This document shows, piece by piece, positions 8,702 to 17,293 of a DNA stretch of 64,000 nucleotides. Under the pieces are notes generated by a model, which worked only from the letters and a program-made list of their open reading frames with translations, ran no database searches and was not told the origin of the DNA. Positions within the stretch are counted from its first letter, which is position 1. Each line of letters opens with the position of its first letter. The DNA comes from Planctomycetota bacterium. GTDB lineage: Bacteria; Planctomycetota; UBA1135; GCA-002686595. The stretch is from assembly GCA_029259635.1 (NCBI GenBank), contig JAJDEU010000025.1, forward strand, positions 1-64,000, read 5' to 3'. Made by a program: the position numbers and the translations under genes.

Positions 8702-9573
8702 ACATCGGCTTCGGTTGCTGCGGCCCCGGGAGCAGCCCCGTTCTCGTGGGACTCCTCGTCGTCGGGCTGATCGTCTTCTTCTTCGTCCTCGAAGCCCGCG
8801 TTGGCCACGACCTGGTCGATGTCGAACTCGCGATCAGCTCGCATCGCGATTCCGAGCTCGCCCCCGGTCGGGTCCTGTTCGACGCACAAGACGCCCATCT
8901 TGACCAGCTCGAGCAGCGCGCAGAAGGAACCGACCACGTTCTCGCGATGGTCGCTCCCGTCCTCGCCCATGTCCTCGACGAGTTCCTTCAAGGTCGTCTT
9001 CGGGCGCCGCTTGACGGCATCGACCGTGCGCTCGACGAAGAAGCGCATCGGGCGCCCCTCTTTCACGATGCGGTGCGGGCGGTCGCTGGCGGTCTCGCGC
9101 TGCAAGCGCGAAAAAGTGCTCCACAGATCCCAAACCGTCAGCTCGCCGAGGTCGAAGGTCGGCTGCTCCATGCTCGTCTTGAGCTCGCCCTTGAAGCCGC
9201 GCTCGTGCATGACCTCGCGCTCGGCGCTGCGATCCTCGAGGTTCCCGGCGGCTTCCTTGAAGCGCCGATATTCCATCAGGCGCTGGATCAACTCGTCGCG
9301 CGGATCGAGATCCTCTTCGAGATCGAGCTCGTCCTGGGGCAAGAGCGAACGGCTCTTCAGCGCCATCAGAGTCGCCGACATGACGAGAAAGTCGCCAGCC
9401 AGCTCGATGTCGAGGTCCTCGAGCTGGTGCAGATAGGCGAGGTAACCCTCGATAATCAGCCCGATCTCGATCTCGTGAATCTCGACCTCCTGCTCGCGCA
9501 CAAGGTGCAACAAGAGATCCATCGGACCGTGAAAAACCTGATCGAGCAGAACGGTGTAATCGGTACTTACCAC
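8695..9573 (-). CDS. scpA: Segregation and condensation protein A
   Basis: ScpA is the kleisin that bridges SMC heads and, with ScpB, condenses and segregates the chromosome. The 292-residue protein starts VVSTDYTVLLDQVFHGPMDLLLHLV, the conserved ScpA N-terminus, followed by IHEIEIGLIIEGYL and FLVMSATLMALKSRSLLP. The C-terminal winged-helix region ends in a very acidic tail. The GTG at 9573 overlaps the stop of the upstream protease gene by 7 bases; a longer in-frame reading to 9975 is antisense to normal protease coding and is rejected. The scpB gene usually found alongside is not in the window. The 3' end lies inside the 163-bp inverted-repeat element. Confidence 0.88.
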   Translation of the reverse strand: MVSTDYTVLLDQVFHGPMDLLLHLVREQEVEIHEIEIGLIIEGYLAYLHQLEDLDIELAGDFLVMSATLMALKSRSLLPQDELDLEEDLDPRDELIQRLMEYRRFKEAAGNLEDRSAEREVMHERGFKGELKTSMEQPTFDLGELTVWDLWSTFSRLQRETASDRPHRIVKEGRPMRFFVERTVDAVKRRPKTTLKELVEDMGEDGSDHRENVVGSFCALLELVKMGVLCVEQDPTGGELGIAMRADREFDIDQVVANAGFEDEEEDDQPDDEESHENGAAPGAAATEADVN

Positions 9574-10241
9574 AGGCCACCTAGCGTAACGATGGAATGC
9601 ACCCAGCCGAGCATGGTGTTGACCATGGGGAATAAGATGGCGCGCAACCCATTGAAAGAGAGCAAGAGCACGATGACCAGAATGCCGTATCGCTCGATCT
9701 TCAAATAGGTATGCCGCACGGTCTCGGGCATGAGCCAGGCCAAGACCCGCGAGCCGTCGAGAGGCGGAATCGGAATCAGATTGAACGCGGCCAAGATCAG
9801 ATTGAACTTGACGGCTCCGACCATTACGGCGGGAAGGATCTGATAGCTCTGCCCCGACGAATTCGGATCCATCCCGAATACCGAGACGGAGATTTTGTAG
9901 ATCAGCATGAAGAAGATCGCGAGCAGGAAGTTCGAGAGCGGTCCTGCAAAAGCGACCAGGCTCATATCCCGCCATGGATTGCGCAGCCGGTGGAAAGCGA
10001 CCGGAACGGGCTTGGCGCCTCCGAACAAGAAACCCGTGTTCAGGTAGAACAGCATCAAGGGCAGCAGAATCGTCATGAACAGATCGATGTGAACGATCGG
10101 GTTCAGAGTCATGCGCCCCATGTCCTTAGCGGTCGAATCCCCGCACAGGTTGGCCACCCAGGCGTGCGCGGCCTCGTGGATACCGAGCGAGATCACCAAG
10201 AAGGCGATGAGGAGGGCGATCGAGAGCGGGTCGGAGGGCAT
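9567..10241 (-). CDS. Site-2 protease family (M50) membrane metalloprotease
   Basis: The 224-residue, multi-pass protein carries the zinc motif HEAAH (residues 22-26) in its first membrane segment and the third ligand in NLIPIPPLDGSRV (Asp162). It has no PDZ domain, so it belongs to the small site-2 protease group (YwhC/Rip3-like without CBS) often linked to scpA and tryptophanyl-tRNA synthetase genes in bacteria. It is predicted to cleave within the membrane; its substrate is unknown. Its 3' end overlaps the scpA start, so the two are translated together. The divergent kdsD gene starts about 220 bp upstream. Confidence 0.88.
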   Translation of the reverse strand: MPSDPLSIALLIAFLVISLGIHEAAHAWVANLCGDSTAKDMGRMTLNPIVHIDLFMTILLPLMLFYLNTGFLFGGAKPVPVAFHRLRNPWRDMSLVAFAGPLSNFLLAIFFMLIYKISVSVFGMDPNSSGQSYQILPAVMVGAVKFNLILAAFNLIPIPPLDGSRVLAWLMPETVRHTYLKIERYGILVIVLLLSFNGLRAILFPMVNTMLGWVHSIVTLGGLW

Positions 10242-10458
10242 GGGGTTCGGGGGCCTGAACGCGGCTCTGGCACCAAAATGGCCGATCCACGTAGTCGGGG
10301 GACCCGGGGTTTATAGCACAGCGGAGAGAGCATCCCGAGCCTCGGACCTGTACGGGTACAGTTGGGGAGCCCTTTTTGGAGCCGCCATCCGATCGCGCCT
10401 ACAATCCGCGGCCCACTTTTGCGTTCGAGCGAACGACTCCCCCTACCGAGCCTCCGAC

Positions 10459-11466
10459 TTGTCCACGATCCAGCCCCAGCAGCCGAGCTCAACCGGCTCG
10501 CCCAAGACCTCGCGCCTCGAACGCGCCGCGGAAGTGATCCGCCTCGAAGCGCGCACGATCGCCAACCTCGAAGCGCGACTCGGTCCACCCTTTGAACAAG
10601 CCGTGGACTGGATCCTCGAGTGCGAGGGCATGGTCGTCGTCTCGGGCATGGGCAAAGCCGGAATCATCGGCGCCAAGATCTCCGCGTCGCTGGCCTCGAC
10701 GGGTACCCCCTCGCACTTCCTGCATCCGTCAGAAGCGCTGCACGGCGACCTGGGTCGAATTCGCGCGCAGGACCTCTTGATCGTCATCTCGAACTCGGGC
10801 GAGTCCGCCGAGATCAAGGCATTGATCCCCGCCGCTCGAAAGATCGGCGCGCGCATCGTTGCGATGACCGGCAATACGGAGTCGACCCTCGCGCGACTTT
10901 CAGACTGTGTACTCGACATCGGGCGCATCGACGAGGCCTGCCCGATGGGCCTCGCGCCGACCGCCAGCACCTCCGCGATGCTCGCGCTGGGCGACGCGCT
11001 CGCGATGGTTGTCTTGGACGAGCGCGGCTTCTCGCGCGAGGACTACGCGCGCTATCACCCGGCCGGGGCGCTCGGCCGCAAGCTCATGCGCGTCGGCGAG
11101 ATCATGCGCAAGGGCGACGAGCTCCCGCTCGTGCGCGAAGAAGATTCGCTGAGCGATGTCTTGCTCACGACCAGCCGCACCCCCGGAAAACCCGGCGCAG
11201 CGCTTGTGATCGACGCGGACGGAAAGCTGTGCGGCATTTTCACCGATGGCGACCTGCGCAGGCTCTTGGAGTCGGGACGGTTGCCGGACGGCCCGGTCCG
11301 TGACTTCATGGGCACCGATCCCAAGTTCGTCTCGCCCGATCATCTGGTCGATGAAGCCGAGCGCGTCCTGCACAAGTTTCGCATCGACCAGATCCCCGTC
11401 CTCGACGACGACCGCCGCCCAGTTGGCCTGCTCGACGTTCAGGATGTGCTGGACGTTCGGATCTAG
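10459..11466 (+). CDS. kdsD: D-arabinose-5-phosphate isomerase (KdsD/KpsF type)
   Basis: This enzyme converts ribulose 5-phosphate to arabinose 5-phosphate, the first step to Kdo for lipid A core. The SIS domain (about residues 50-180) contains VVSGMGKAGIIGAKISASL, HPSEALHGDLG and ISNSGESAEI. Two CBS domains fill the C-terminus (IMRKGDELPLV... and FMGTDPKFVSPD...). No ATG suits the domain boundary; the TTG at 10459 gives 335 residues, close to the usual 328. The frame stays open to 10111, but that part is antisense to the protease gene. The stop codon lies inside the left end of a palindromic repeat. kdsC follows 7 kb downstream. Confidence 0.88.
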   Translation: MSTIQPQQPSSTGSPKTSRLERAAEVIRLEARTIANLEARLGPPFEQAVDWILECEGMVVVSGMGKAGIIGAKISASLASTGTPSHFLHPSEALHGDLGRIRAQDLLIVISNSGESAEIKALIPAARKIGARIVAMTGNTESTLARLSDCVLDIGRIDEACPMGLAPTASTSAMLALGDALAMVVLDERGFSREDYARYHPAGALGRKLMRVGEIMRKGDELPLVREEDSLSDVLLTTSRTPGKPGAALVIDADGKLCGIFTDGDLRRLLESGRLPDGPVRDFMGTDPKFVSPDHLVDEAERVLHKFRIDQIPVLDDDRRPVGLLDVQDVLDVRI

Positions 11467-11557
11467 CAGCCTCTTACGAGCGGCGAGGCTGTCGAGCGCC
11501 GACCTCGGCAGAAAGACGCCGCTCGTGGAGCAGATGACTTTCTCCACGGGCTGCTAG
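11463..11557. repeat. Copy B of the dispersed repeat: 95-bp palindromic element
   Basis: The element starts CTAGCAGCC and ends GGCTGCTAG, so its ends are a perfect 9-bp inverted repeat. Inside, ACGAGCGGCG (11476-11485) pairs perfectly with CGCCGCTCGT (11517-11526), with a further GAGG/CCTC pair at the core. The left end provides the TAG stop of kdsD. Copies are at 51-123 (73 nt aligned) and 8427-8448. It may act as a transcription terminator for kdsD, but its spread to other sites points to a mobile or REP-like origin. Confidence 0.7.
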
Positions 11558-11648
11558 CAGTGAATACCGGTTCTGAAGATGTGCGAGGCGAGGTAGAGTT
11601 AGATCCCTCGAAGTTCCCGTTTTCCCTCACGGAGTGGATGTAGAAGAG

Positions 11649-14441
11649 ATGAAGCTCAAGCTCGAGCCCGTTAAAGAGACGAGCATGCGAACCGGAATTG
11701 CTGTTCTGGTTGTCGGAATCCTGATCGGACTCCTGCTGCAAAACGTTCTCACCTCCGGCGTTTTCGACGCGATTGAAGGCGCGCGCCCCATCAGTGCGCC
11801 GCTGCACCTCGAGTCTTACCTGCGCTCCACCTCGGCGAAAGAGAAACAAAGCGCGATCGCGGCAGAGGACAACGGTCTCAAGACGCTCGTCATCGACTTC
11901 GATGTCTCGCAAGCGATAAAGCTCCAGAAGGTCCGGGATGAGTCGCTGAATCGCGGGATCATCATCCAAACCGAAGAGGACATGATCAAAGGAACGGTCG
12001 CTCTTGGAGACGAGGAAGGCAAAGCCGATCTGCGCATCAAAGGCGACTGGACGGATCACATCGACTCGAACAAGTGGTCACTTCGGATCAAGCTGAAGAA
12101 CACGAAGATCGACGGGATGGCTGTCTTCTCTATTCAGCACCCGAAGACGCGCGGCATGTTGTGGGAGTGGTTGGCTCTGCGGACTGCTCGCTTCGAAAAG
12201 CTCCTCGCCCCGCGCTCTACCTTCGTCAATGTCGTGCTCAACGGAAATCCGATGGGCATCTACTACCTGGAGGAGCACTTCAGCAAAGAGCTGCTTGAGT
12301 CGCAGGGTCGCAGAGAGGGCCCGATCGTCTTGTGGGATGAGAGCACGCGCTGGTCGACGCTCTTGCAGGCTCATTTTCTCACCACGAAGGGTGTTTCCCT
12401 TCCGGTGCCGCAGAGCGCGAAGAGAATTTGGGGACCCAACTCCGCCCCGATCCGCGCCTACGGCGAAAAGCGTCTCAGCTCCATCGAATCTCTCCGCCGA
12501 TCGCTCTACAGCGGCGTCGAACAAATGGCGCGGTTGCAGGACTTCATCATCGCCGATTCGCCAAAGGAGGAGACCCTCGCGCGGCTCTCGGCCATCGCCC
12601 GAATCGAGGGCGAAACCGTCGAGAACCTGGTCAACACGAAGCAACTCTCGCGCATGCACGCGCTCGCGTCCTTGTTCCAAATTGAGCACGCGACGATTTG
12701 GCACAACATGCGCTACTACCACGATCCGGTTCTCGACCGACTGGAACCGATTCTATTCGACTGCAACGCCGACCATCCGTCGGCGCGTGACATCGTCATC
12801 TTCCGCAAGACCGATGTGACCTCGCAGTTCAATAAGAGCAATGCGTATTACAACGGGGTCTTTAGTGCCCTCGGAGAAATGTGCGACGCGAACTACCTCT
12901 CCGGCCTGATGGCGGAGATCGGCGAGGAGCTCGATCTCTATGAGCGCGCTCTCGGTTCGGAGTTCGAACTCAAGAGCACGGAGACCGTCGCCGGGATGCT
13001 GCAACGTCTGCGGACCGAACAGACCTTCTTGCGAACCCAAATTGACCCGGTTGACCCCGTCAATTTTCGCGCGGCCTATTCCGTCGTAGAAGAGCCCGAA
13101 TCCGGCGCGATTTCGACAACCTTGACCGTCGATGCGTGGACCACCACTCGAACGCCGCTGGTCATTGAAGGCTTTGAGTACAGCAACGGAATCGTGACTC
13201 CCGCTCTCGGCGCCGTTGTCGATAGCCCCGACATCTACAGTCAGACGCCCGACGGCGGAGTCGTCTTGCCGAATGACGGCAGGATTCTGCGGTTCAGTTT
13301 CCCGATGAATGACCGCATCGCGAACCTCTCGAATGTCGGGCAAATCCTCGACGCCGAGCGCACAAAGAGCGAGCGCGGCGCGCTCGACTTAGATGTCTCC
13401 GTCGTCTTCCGTCCCATCGCCGTAAGCGACGTCACGCGGGAACCCTTGAGATTTCGCCCGGAGGATCCGCGCTGGAGAGTGGAAGCGGGAAGGCCCACGC
13501 CGCCCACACTGCAAGAGGCGCTCGACCGACATCCCTATCTGGAGTATCGCGTCGAGACCGACGAGCTGTGGGTGCGCTCGGGTTCCTGGGATGTCACGGG
13601 TGACCTCGTCATTCCGAGCGGGATACCTCTGCACGCTTCGGGAGCTCGGCTCCGCTTCGAGGAACAAGCCGTTCTGCTGAGCGACGCGCCGCTCTTCTTT
13701 CGCAACACAACGCTTCAACCGCAGAAAGCGTTCGATCGTTGGCGCGGAGTTATCGTCTTGCAGGCTGGAAGTCGTTCGGTCTGGGAGAACGTGACGGTGA
13801 AAGCCACCGACTCCATCTCGCGCGCGGGCTGGACGGTTACCGGTGGCATCACCTTCTATCGCTCGCCCGTGACCATGAGCGATTGCCACATCGATGGCAC
13901 ATGGGCCGAGGACGGGACCAACATCTTCGGCGCCGACTTCCTCATGGAGCGCACGCGGTTTACGAAGTGCGTTTCGGATTCCTTTGACGGCGACTTCGTA
14001 ACCGGCGGCTTGCGCAATTGTGTTTTTGAAGATGGTCTTGCGGACGGCGTCGACGTCAGTGGAAGCGACATCTTCGTCGAGGATTGCCAGTTCCTCAACA
14101 TGGGTGACAAGGGCATCTCCGCCGGTGAGAACAGCATTGTTCGCGTGAAGGGTGGGCTCTGCGACGGCATCTCACTCGGTATCGCTGCGAAGGATAAGTC
14201 GCAGGTGACGGCAACCGGCATGACGATTCGGAACGCGAAGAACTATGCGCTCACAGCCTTCATCAAGAAGGCCGAGTTCGGCGCCGCTCATATGGTTGCG
14301 AATGATATGGAGATCGAGGGTTCGGGCCTCGGGGATTACTTGGTTCAGACGAGCTGCACATTGGAGATCGACGGGGTTTCCATACCGACGGAAGACCTCG
14401 ACGTGAAGAAGCTCTACGAAGACAAAGTGCTGGGACAATGA
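11649..14441 (+). CDS. CotH-kinase-like protein with C-terminal right-handed beta-helix
   Basis: The protein has a single N-terminal membrane segment (about residues 15-32, GIAVLVVGILIGLLLQNVL), so the rest is outside the cytoplasm or membrane-tethered. The region around residues 120-400 resembles CotH: ADLRIKGDWTDHI, WSLRIKLK, RSTFVNVVLNGNPMGIYYLEEHFSKELL and later a DCNADHPS segment that could be the acidic active-site motif. CotH proteins are atypical extracellular protein kinases. Residues from about 640 onward form short repeats typical of a parallel beta-helix. In other bacteria CotH genes cluster with VTC and DUF4956 genes, as here. Kinase activity is inferred from family only. GTG at 11634 is an alternative start. 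Confidence 0.7.
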   Translation: MKLKLEPVKETSMRTGIAVLVVGILIGLLLQNVLTSGVFDAIEGARPISAPLHLESYLRSTSAKEKQSAIAAEDNGLKTLVIDFDVSQAIKLQKVRDESLNRGIIIQTEEDMIKGTVALGDEEGKADLRIKGDWTDHIDSNKWSLRIKLKNTKIDGMAVFSIQHPKTRGMLWEWLALRTARFEKLLAPRSTFVNVVLNGNPMGIYYLEEHFSKELLESQGRREGPIVLWDESTRWSTLLQAHFLTTKGVSLPVPQSAKRIWGPNSAPIRAYGEKRLSSIESLRRSLYSGVEQMARLQDFIIADSPKEETLARLSAIARIEGETVENLVNTKQLSRMHALASLFQIEHATIWHNMRYYHDPVLDRLEPILFDCNADHPSARDIVIFRKTDVTSQFNKSNAYYNGVFSALGEMCDANYLSGLMAEIGEELDLYERALGSEFELKSTETVAGMLQRLRTEQTFLRTQIDPVDPVNFRAAYSVVEEPESGAISTTLTVDAWTTTRTPLVIEGFEYSNGIVTPALGAVVDSPDIYSQTPDGGVVLPNDGRILRFSFPMNDRIANLSNVGQILDAERTKSERGALDLDVSVVFRPIAVSDVTREPLRFRPEDPRWRVEAGRPTPPTLQEALDRHPYLEYRVETDELWVRSGSWDVTGDLVIPSGIPLHASGARLRFEEQAVLLSDAPLFFRNTTLQPQKAFDRWRGVIVLQAGSRSVWENVTVKATDSISRAGWTVTGGITFYRSPVTMSDCHIDGTWAEDGTNIFGADFLMERTRFTKCVSDSFDGDFVTGGLRNCVFEDGLADGVDVSGSDIFVEDCQFLNMGDKGISAGENSIVRVKGGLCDGISLGIAAKDKSQVTATGMTIRNAKNYALTAFIKKAEFGAAHMVANDMEIEGSGLGDYLVQTSCTLEIDGVSIPTEDLDVKKLYEDKVLGQ

Positions 14442-14496
14442 GCGCCGTGTTCTTGCGATTAGCCCACCTCCACCGGTCGTCAAAGCGAGTTAGCGC

Positions 14497-15576
14497 GTGA
14501 ATAGGGTCATGACTTTCGGCTTGAGCTGCCTGGTTCTGCTCAGCTTGGTTGCCGCCGGCCAAAAGCTCACGAGAGCCAGCGATCAGATCTTCACGACCGA
14601 ACCGCTCTCGATTCTGGTCGGTAGTCACGGCCACATGCTGCCGATTGCCACCATGGAAGGCAGCGCCGATCGCTTTGACGATGCCATCGCGATCGGAGAC
14701 TTGCTCCTCACGCATCCCCGCGCCGGTGATGGATTGCGGGTCGCCATGCTCAAACCGGGCTTGGAACTCGACTCGTTCAACACCTACAAATCGGCAACGG
14801 ATCCGGATGCGAGCCTCAAACTCAAACTGAGGCTTTCACTCTTGCCGGTCGGTTCCGTCGTCATCGCGGCAGTGCACGGTTACGTACATCCACCGGACGA
14901 GAAGCTCGAAGGCCTGGACGATTTTCCGCTGACCCTTGGGGCGGAACTCACGCCCTTTCGCGCGACGGCGGCGAGTTGGGCGATTATCAGTTACAAGCTC
15001 GATTCGGGTTGGCGAACGATCGCCGAAGCCTATTCGGAGAGCCGGGGCGTCCATCTCGCCTTTACGTTGAGCCCCGATCCGAGCGTCTACGAACATCACC
15101 ACAGCGAGGTCTTCTTCAGCGAGAGCGAAGGTGTTCGAGTCGTTGAGTTTTTCGCCAGTTTTCGATCAGCCGCAAGCAAGACGAGGGACGTCGTGCAGAG
15201 CAAGTGGGCCGCCGTCGGCGGAGTCAAGGCTCCCTCGCTGCTCGTGCGGCCGAGCCCCGACGAGAGCTCGGTTATCCGGTGGGAACACGTGACGATCGGT
15301 CCGAACGCGGTCTTCCAGGCCAAGCTCAGCCAGAAGAGCGCGCCGAGACCCAACCAGGGGCTCCCCAAGTTTTCCGTCATCGTCGACGGAGAAGAGGTCG
15401 GAAGCTTTTCGCCAAGCGGTGCCATTCATCGATCTTGGTCGGATTGGTCCTTCCCGCTAGACAACCTCGAAAGTGGAACCGTCGATATTGAGTTTCGCAC
15501 GGACCTGGCGAACGAAGGGCTGGCAACGTCCTTCCTGTGGGGCAATCCGACCATCGAGTGGGGCGGCGATTCATGA
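14497..15576 (+). CDS. Secreted protein with an ILEI/FAM3-like domain
   Basis: A signal peptide (FGLSCLVLLSLVAAGQ, cleavage near residue 20-28) starts this 359-residue protein. Residues about 35-200 read like the ILEI/FAM3 fold: SILVGSHGHMLPIA, DGLRVAMLKPGLELDSFNTY, then a strand ending VVIAAVHGYVHP, LTLGAE, and RATAASWAIISYKLDSGW. That domain occurs in FAM3 cytokines and in the stem of POMGNT1, where it binds sugar. The C-terminal 130 residues look like a beta-sandwich. I infer a carbohydrate-binding exported protein. It lies 55 bp after the CotH gene and overlaps the next gene by 4 bp (ATGA), so the three are one operon. The domain call is from pattern memory. Confidence 0.5.
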   Translation: MNRVMTFGLSCLVLLSLVAAGQKLTRASDQIFTTEPLSILVGSHGHMLPIATMEGSADRFDDAIAIGDLLLTHPRAGDGLRVAMLKPGLELDSFNTYKSATDPDASLKLKLRLSLLPVGSVVIAAVHGYVHPPDEKLEGLDDFPLTLGAELTPFRATAASWAIISYKLDSGWRTIAEAYSESRGVHLAFTLSPDPSVYEHHHSEVFFSESEGVRVVEFFASFRSAASKTRDVVQSKWAAVGGVKAPSLLVRPSPDESSVIRWEHVTIGPNAVFQAKLSQKSAPRPNQGLPKFSVIVDGEEVGSFSPSGAIHRSWSDWSFPLDNLESGTVDIEFRTDLANEGLATSFLWGNPTIEWGGDS

Positions 15577-16556
15577 AAGCAACTCGCGCCGCTCTGGTCA
15601 TTGGGTTGTTCGTCGCTGGACTCTCGATGCGGCAAGAAGACCAGCTGAGCGGCATTGAAATCGGGAAGGTACCGCCCACGATTCTCAACGACCGCGAGTT
15701 CAACCCCTCCCCCGAAGCTTCGGCTTACTCCTTCATTGTCGGAGGCCATCTGTACGGATCACCGAAGAACAAAGAGTCGATCTATCCCTCCTCATCGATT
15801 CTGGCCAATCTGCCCAACCTCAATGACCGGAAGCCCGCCTTTTTCATCAGCCTTGGCGATGCGGTCATGCGCGCCATACCCAATCACTTTGAAGCATTGC
15901 GCTTCGGCTTCCTGAGCCAGCTTGAAGCGCCGTTCATGAACGCGGTCGGCAATCACGACGTCGCCAACCGAAAGGCCTATCACCGAGCATTTCCCGGTTC
16001 GACGGTGTTCCAGTTCACCCACGGTCGAGTGCTCCATATCGTGATCGATACCGAACTCGAGCTGGGACGAATCTCGGGCAGCCAACTCACTTGGCTTCTC
16101 AATGCCCTTGATTCAGCAATGTACTCGCCGTCGATTCGCTCGGTTGTCGTGTATGGACACAAACTTCTCTGGGTCACGGGTAGCGAGAAATACGACATCG
16201 TCCAGAAGCGGCTCAACAATCGCGACGGCTATCAAGACGACCGGGTCTTTCACGACCAAGTCGGTCCAACCCTGTTTGAGCTTGCCAAAAAGAAGCAAGT
16301 GGTCTGGTTCGGCGGCGATATCGGTTGCTCGCATAGCCTTCCGCTGTTTTCCCAAAAGGAAGAGGGAATGAACCTCACGTGGGTGGCGACCGGCATCGGC
16401 GACACGCCCGACGACGCCCTCATCGAAGTAGAGGTGAGTGCGAGCGGAGATCTAGAGCTCGATGTCCTTCGGTTGGACGGTCGCCCCAGCGCGCCGCTTG
16501 AGACCTTTGACTCGGGCTACTGGATCGACTACTTCAAAAAGAAGAAGAAGAACTAA
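15573..16556 (+). CDS. Exported calcineurin-like metallophosphoesterase
   Basis: The 327-residue protein starts with a hydrophobic segment (RAALVIGLFVAGLSM), which could be a signal peptide or anchor. It then shows the metallophosphoesterase blocks in order: VGGHLYG, FFISLGDAVM, FMNAVGNHDVANR, VVVYGHKLLW and VWFGGDIGCSH. GNHD and the GH and GGD-x-x-x-SH blocks bind the two metals. The usual first D-x-H motif is reduced to GGHLYG, so one metal ligand may differ. The tail is a run of lysines (KKKKKN). It overlaps the ILEI-like gene by 4 bp and ends 13 bp from the convergent polyphosphate polymerase gene. A role in removing phosphate added or polymerised by its neighbours is a guess from context. 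Confidence 0.72.
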   Translation: MKATRAALVIGLFVAGLSMRQEDQLSGIEIGKVPPTILNDREFNPSPEASAYSFIVGGHLYGSPKNKESIYPSSSILANLPNLNDRKPAFFISLGDAVMRAIPNHFEALRFGFLSQLEAPFMNAVGNHDVANRKAYHRAFPGSTVFQFTHGRVLHIVIDTELELGRISGSQLTWLLNALDSAMYSPSIRSVVVYGHKLLWVTGSEKYDIVQKRLNNRDGYQDDRVFHDQVGPTLFELAKKKQVVWFGGDIGCSHSLPLFSQKEEGMNLTWVATGIGDTPDDALIEVEVSASGDLELDVLRLDGRPSAPLETFDSGYWIDYFKKKKKN

Positions 16557-16569
16557 GCGCGACGCGCAG

Positions 16570-17277
16570 CTAGATCGACAATTGCGACGCCAGCGCGCCG
16601 TCATTCGGGCTTGAGGCGTAGACGAACTTCGAGCAGCGGTCGATTCGCATCGGAAAGTCATCCATCAAGTCTTTGAGCGCGTCGTAGTCGCCCTCCGCAC
16701 ACTTGGCTTCGACGATCATGACGTCGGGCGTCGGCGCCCGGAATTTGGAGGAGAGCTGAGGGCGATTGCGCTGATCCCAGGTCCGCAAATTCCGATCGAT
16801 CGTAATTCGGATCGGCCCCTTACCGGCCTCCGTCGCGAAATACTCCCGGTCATATCGAATCCACTGAACCGGTTGAAGGTTGCGATCGAGCACATCCTCC
16901 CAGCCCTCGCTCAAAAACGGCCGGAGCGAATCGGTAAAGGCTCGGCGCGGCTGCCCTTCGACCGCCAAAGTTGAGTCGATCCTAAGCAGGTCCTTCCAGC
17001 CCAGCATGTTCTCCCGAACTTTGCGCTCCAGCGTCCCTTTGACACCTGTCTTCGCCTCGCCGTACCACCGGAAGCGCACCTTCTCGCGATGGCTGATACC
17101 CGCGAGATTCTCTTCCAGCGCGATGTTTCGCCAGGTATCGAAATAGATGCTCTGAATTCGGCGCGGCGGATACAGCGTGCGTATCGCGCTCCGATCGAAT
17201 CGCATCAGCATCCGAATTCGCGCATAGGCCGCTGCTTGAGCGACCATCTTGATTTCATAGCGCAGTTCGCGGGACAT
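16570..17277 (-). CDS. VTC-domain polyphosphate polymerase
   Basis: The 235-residue protein matches the VTC/triphosphate-tunnel fold. RYEIKM at the start supplies the Glu and Lys of the tunnel; IQSIYFDT, REKVRFRWYG, TLERK, WIRYDREYFA, IRITIDRNL, VMIVEAK and DRCSKFVYAS follow in the family order. Yeast Vtc4 uses these residues to polymerise phosphate from ATP. The bacterial single-domain versions are soluble and usually encoded next to a DUF4956 membrane protein, as here, where the membrane gene ends 16 bp upstream. All the basic and acidic tunnel positions I can identify are kept, so an active enzyme is likely. The start ATG at 17277 is the only good one. Confidence 0.85.
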   Translation of the reverse strand: MSRELRYEIKMVAQAAAYARIRMLMRFDRSAIRTLYPPRRIQSIYFDTWRNIALEENLAGISHREKVRFRWYGEAKTGVKGTLERKVRENMLGWKDLLRIDSTLAVEGQPRRAFTDSLRPFLSEGWEDVLDRNLQPVQWIRYDREYFATEAGKGPIRITIDRNLRTWDQRNRPQLSSKFRAPTPDVMIVEAKCAEGDYDALKDLMDDFPMRIDRCSKFVYASSPNDGALASQLSI

Positions 17278-17293
17278 GAATCGTCGCTCCGAA

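Noticed and set aside
9574-9975. N-terminal extension of ScpA
   Set aside because: It is out-of-frame reading of the protease gene, and the conserved ScpA start is at 9573.
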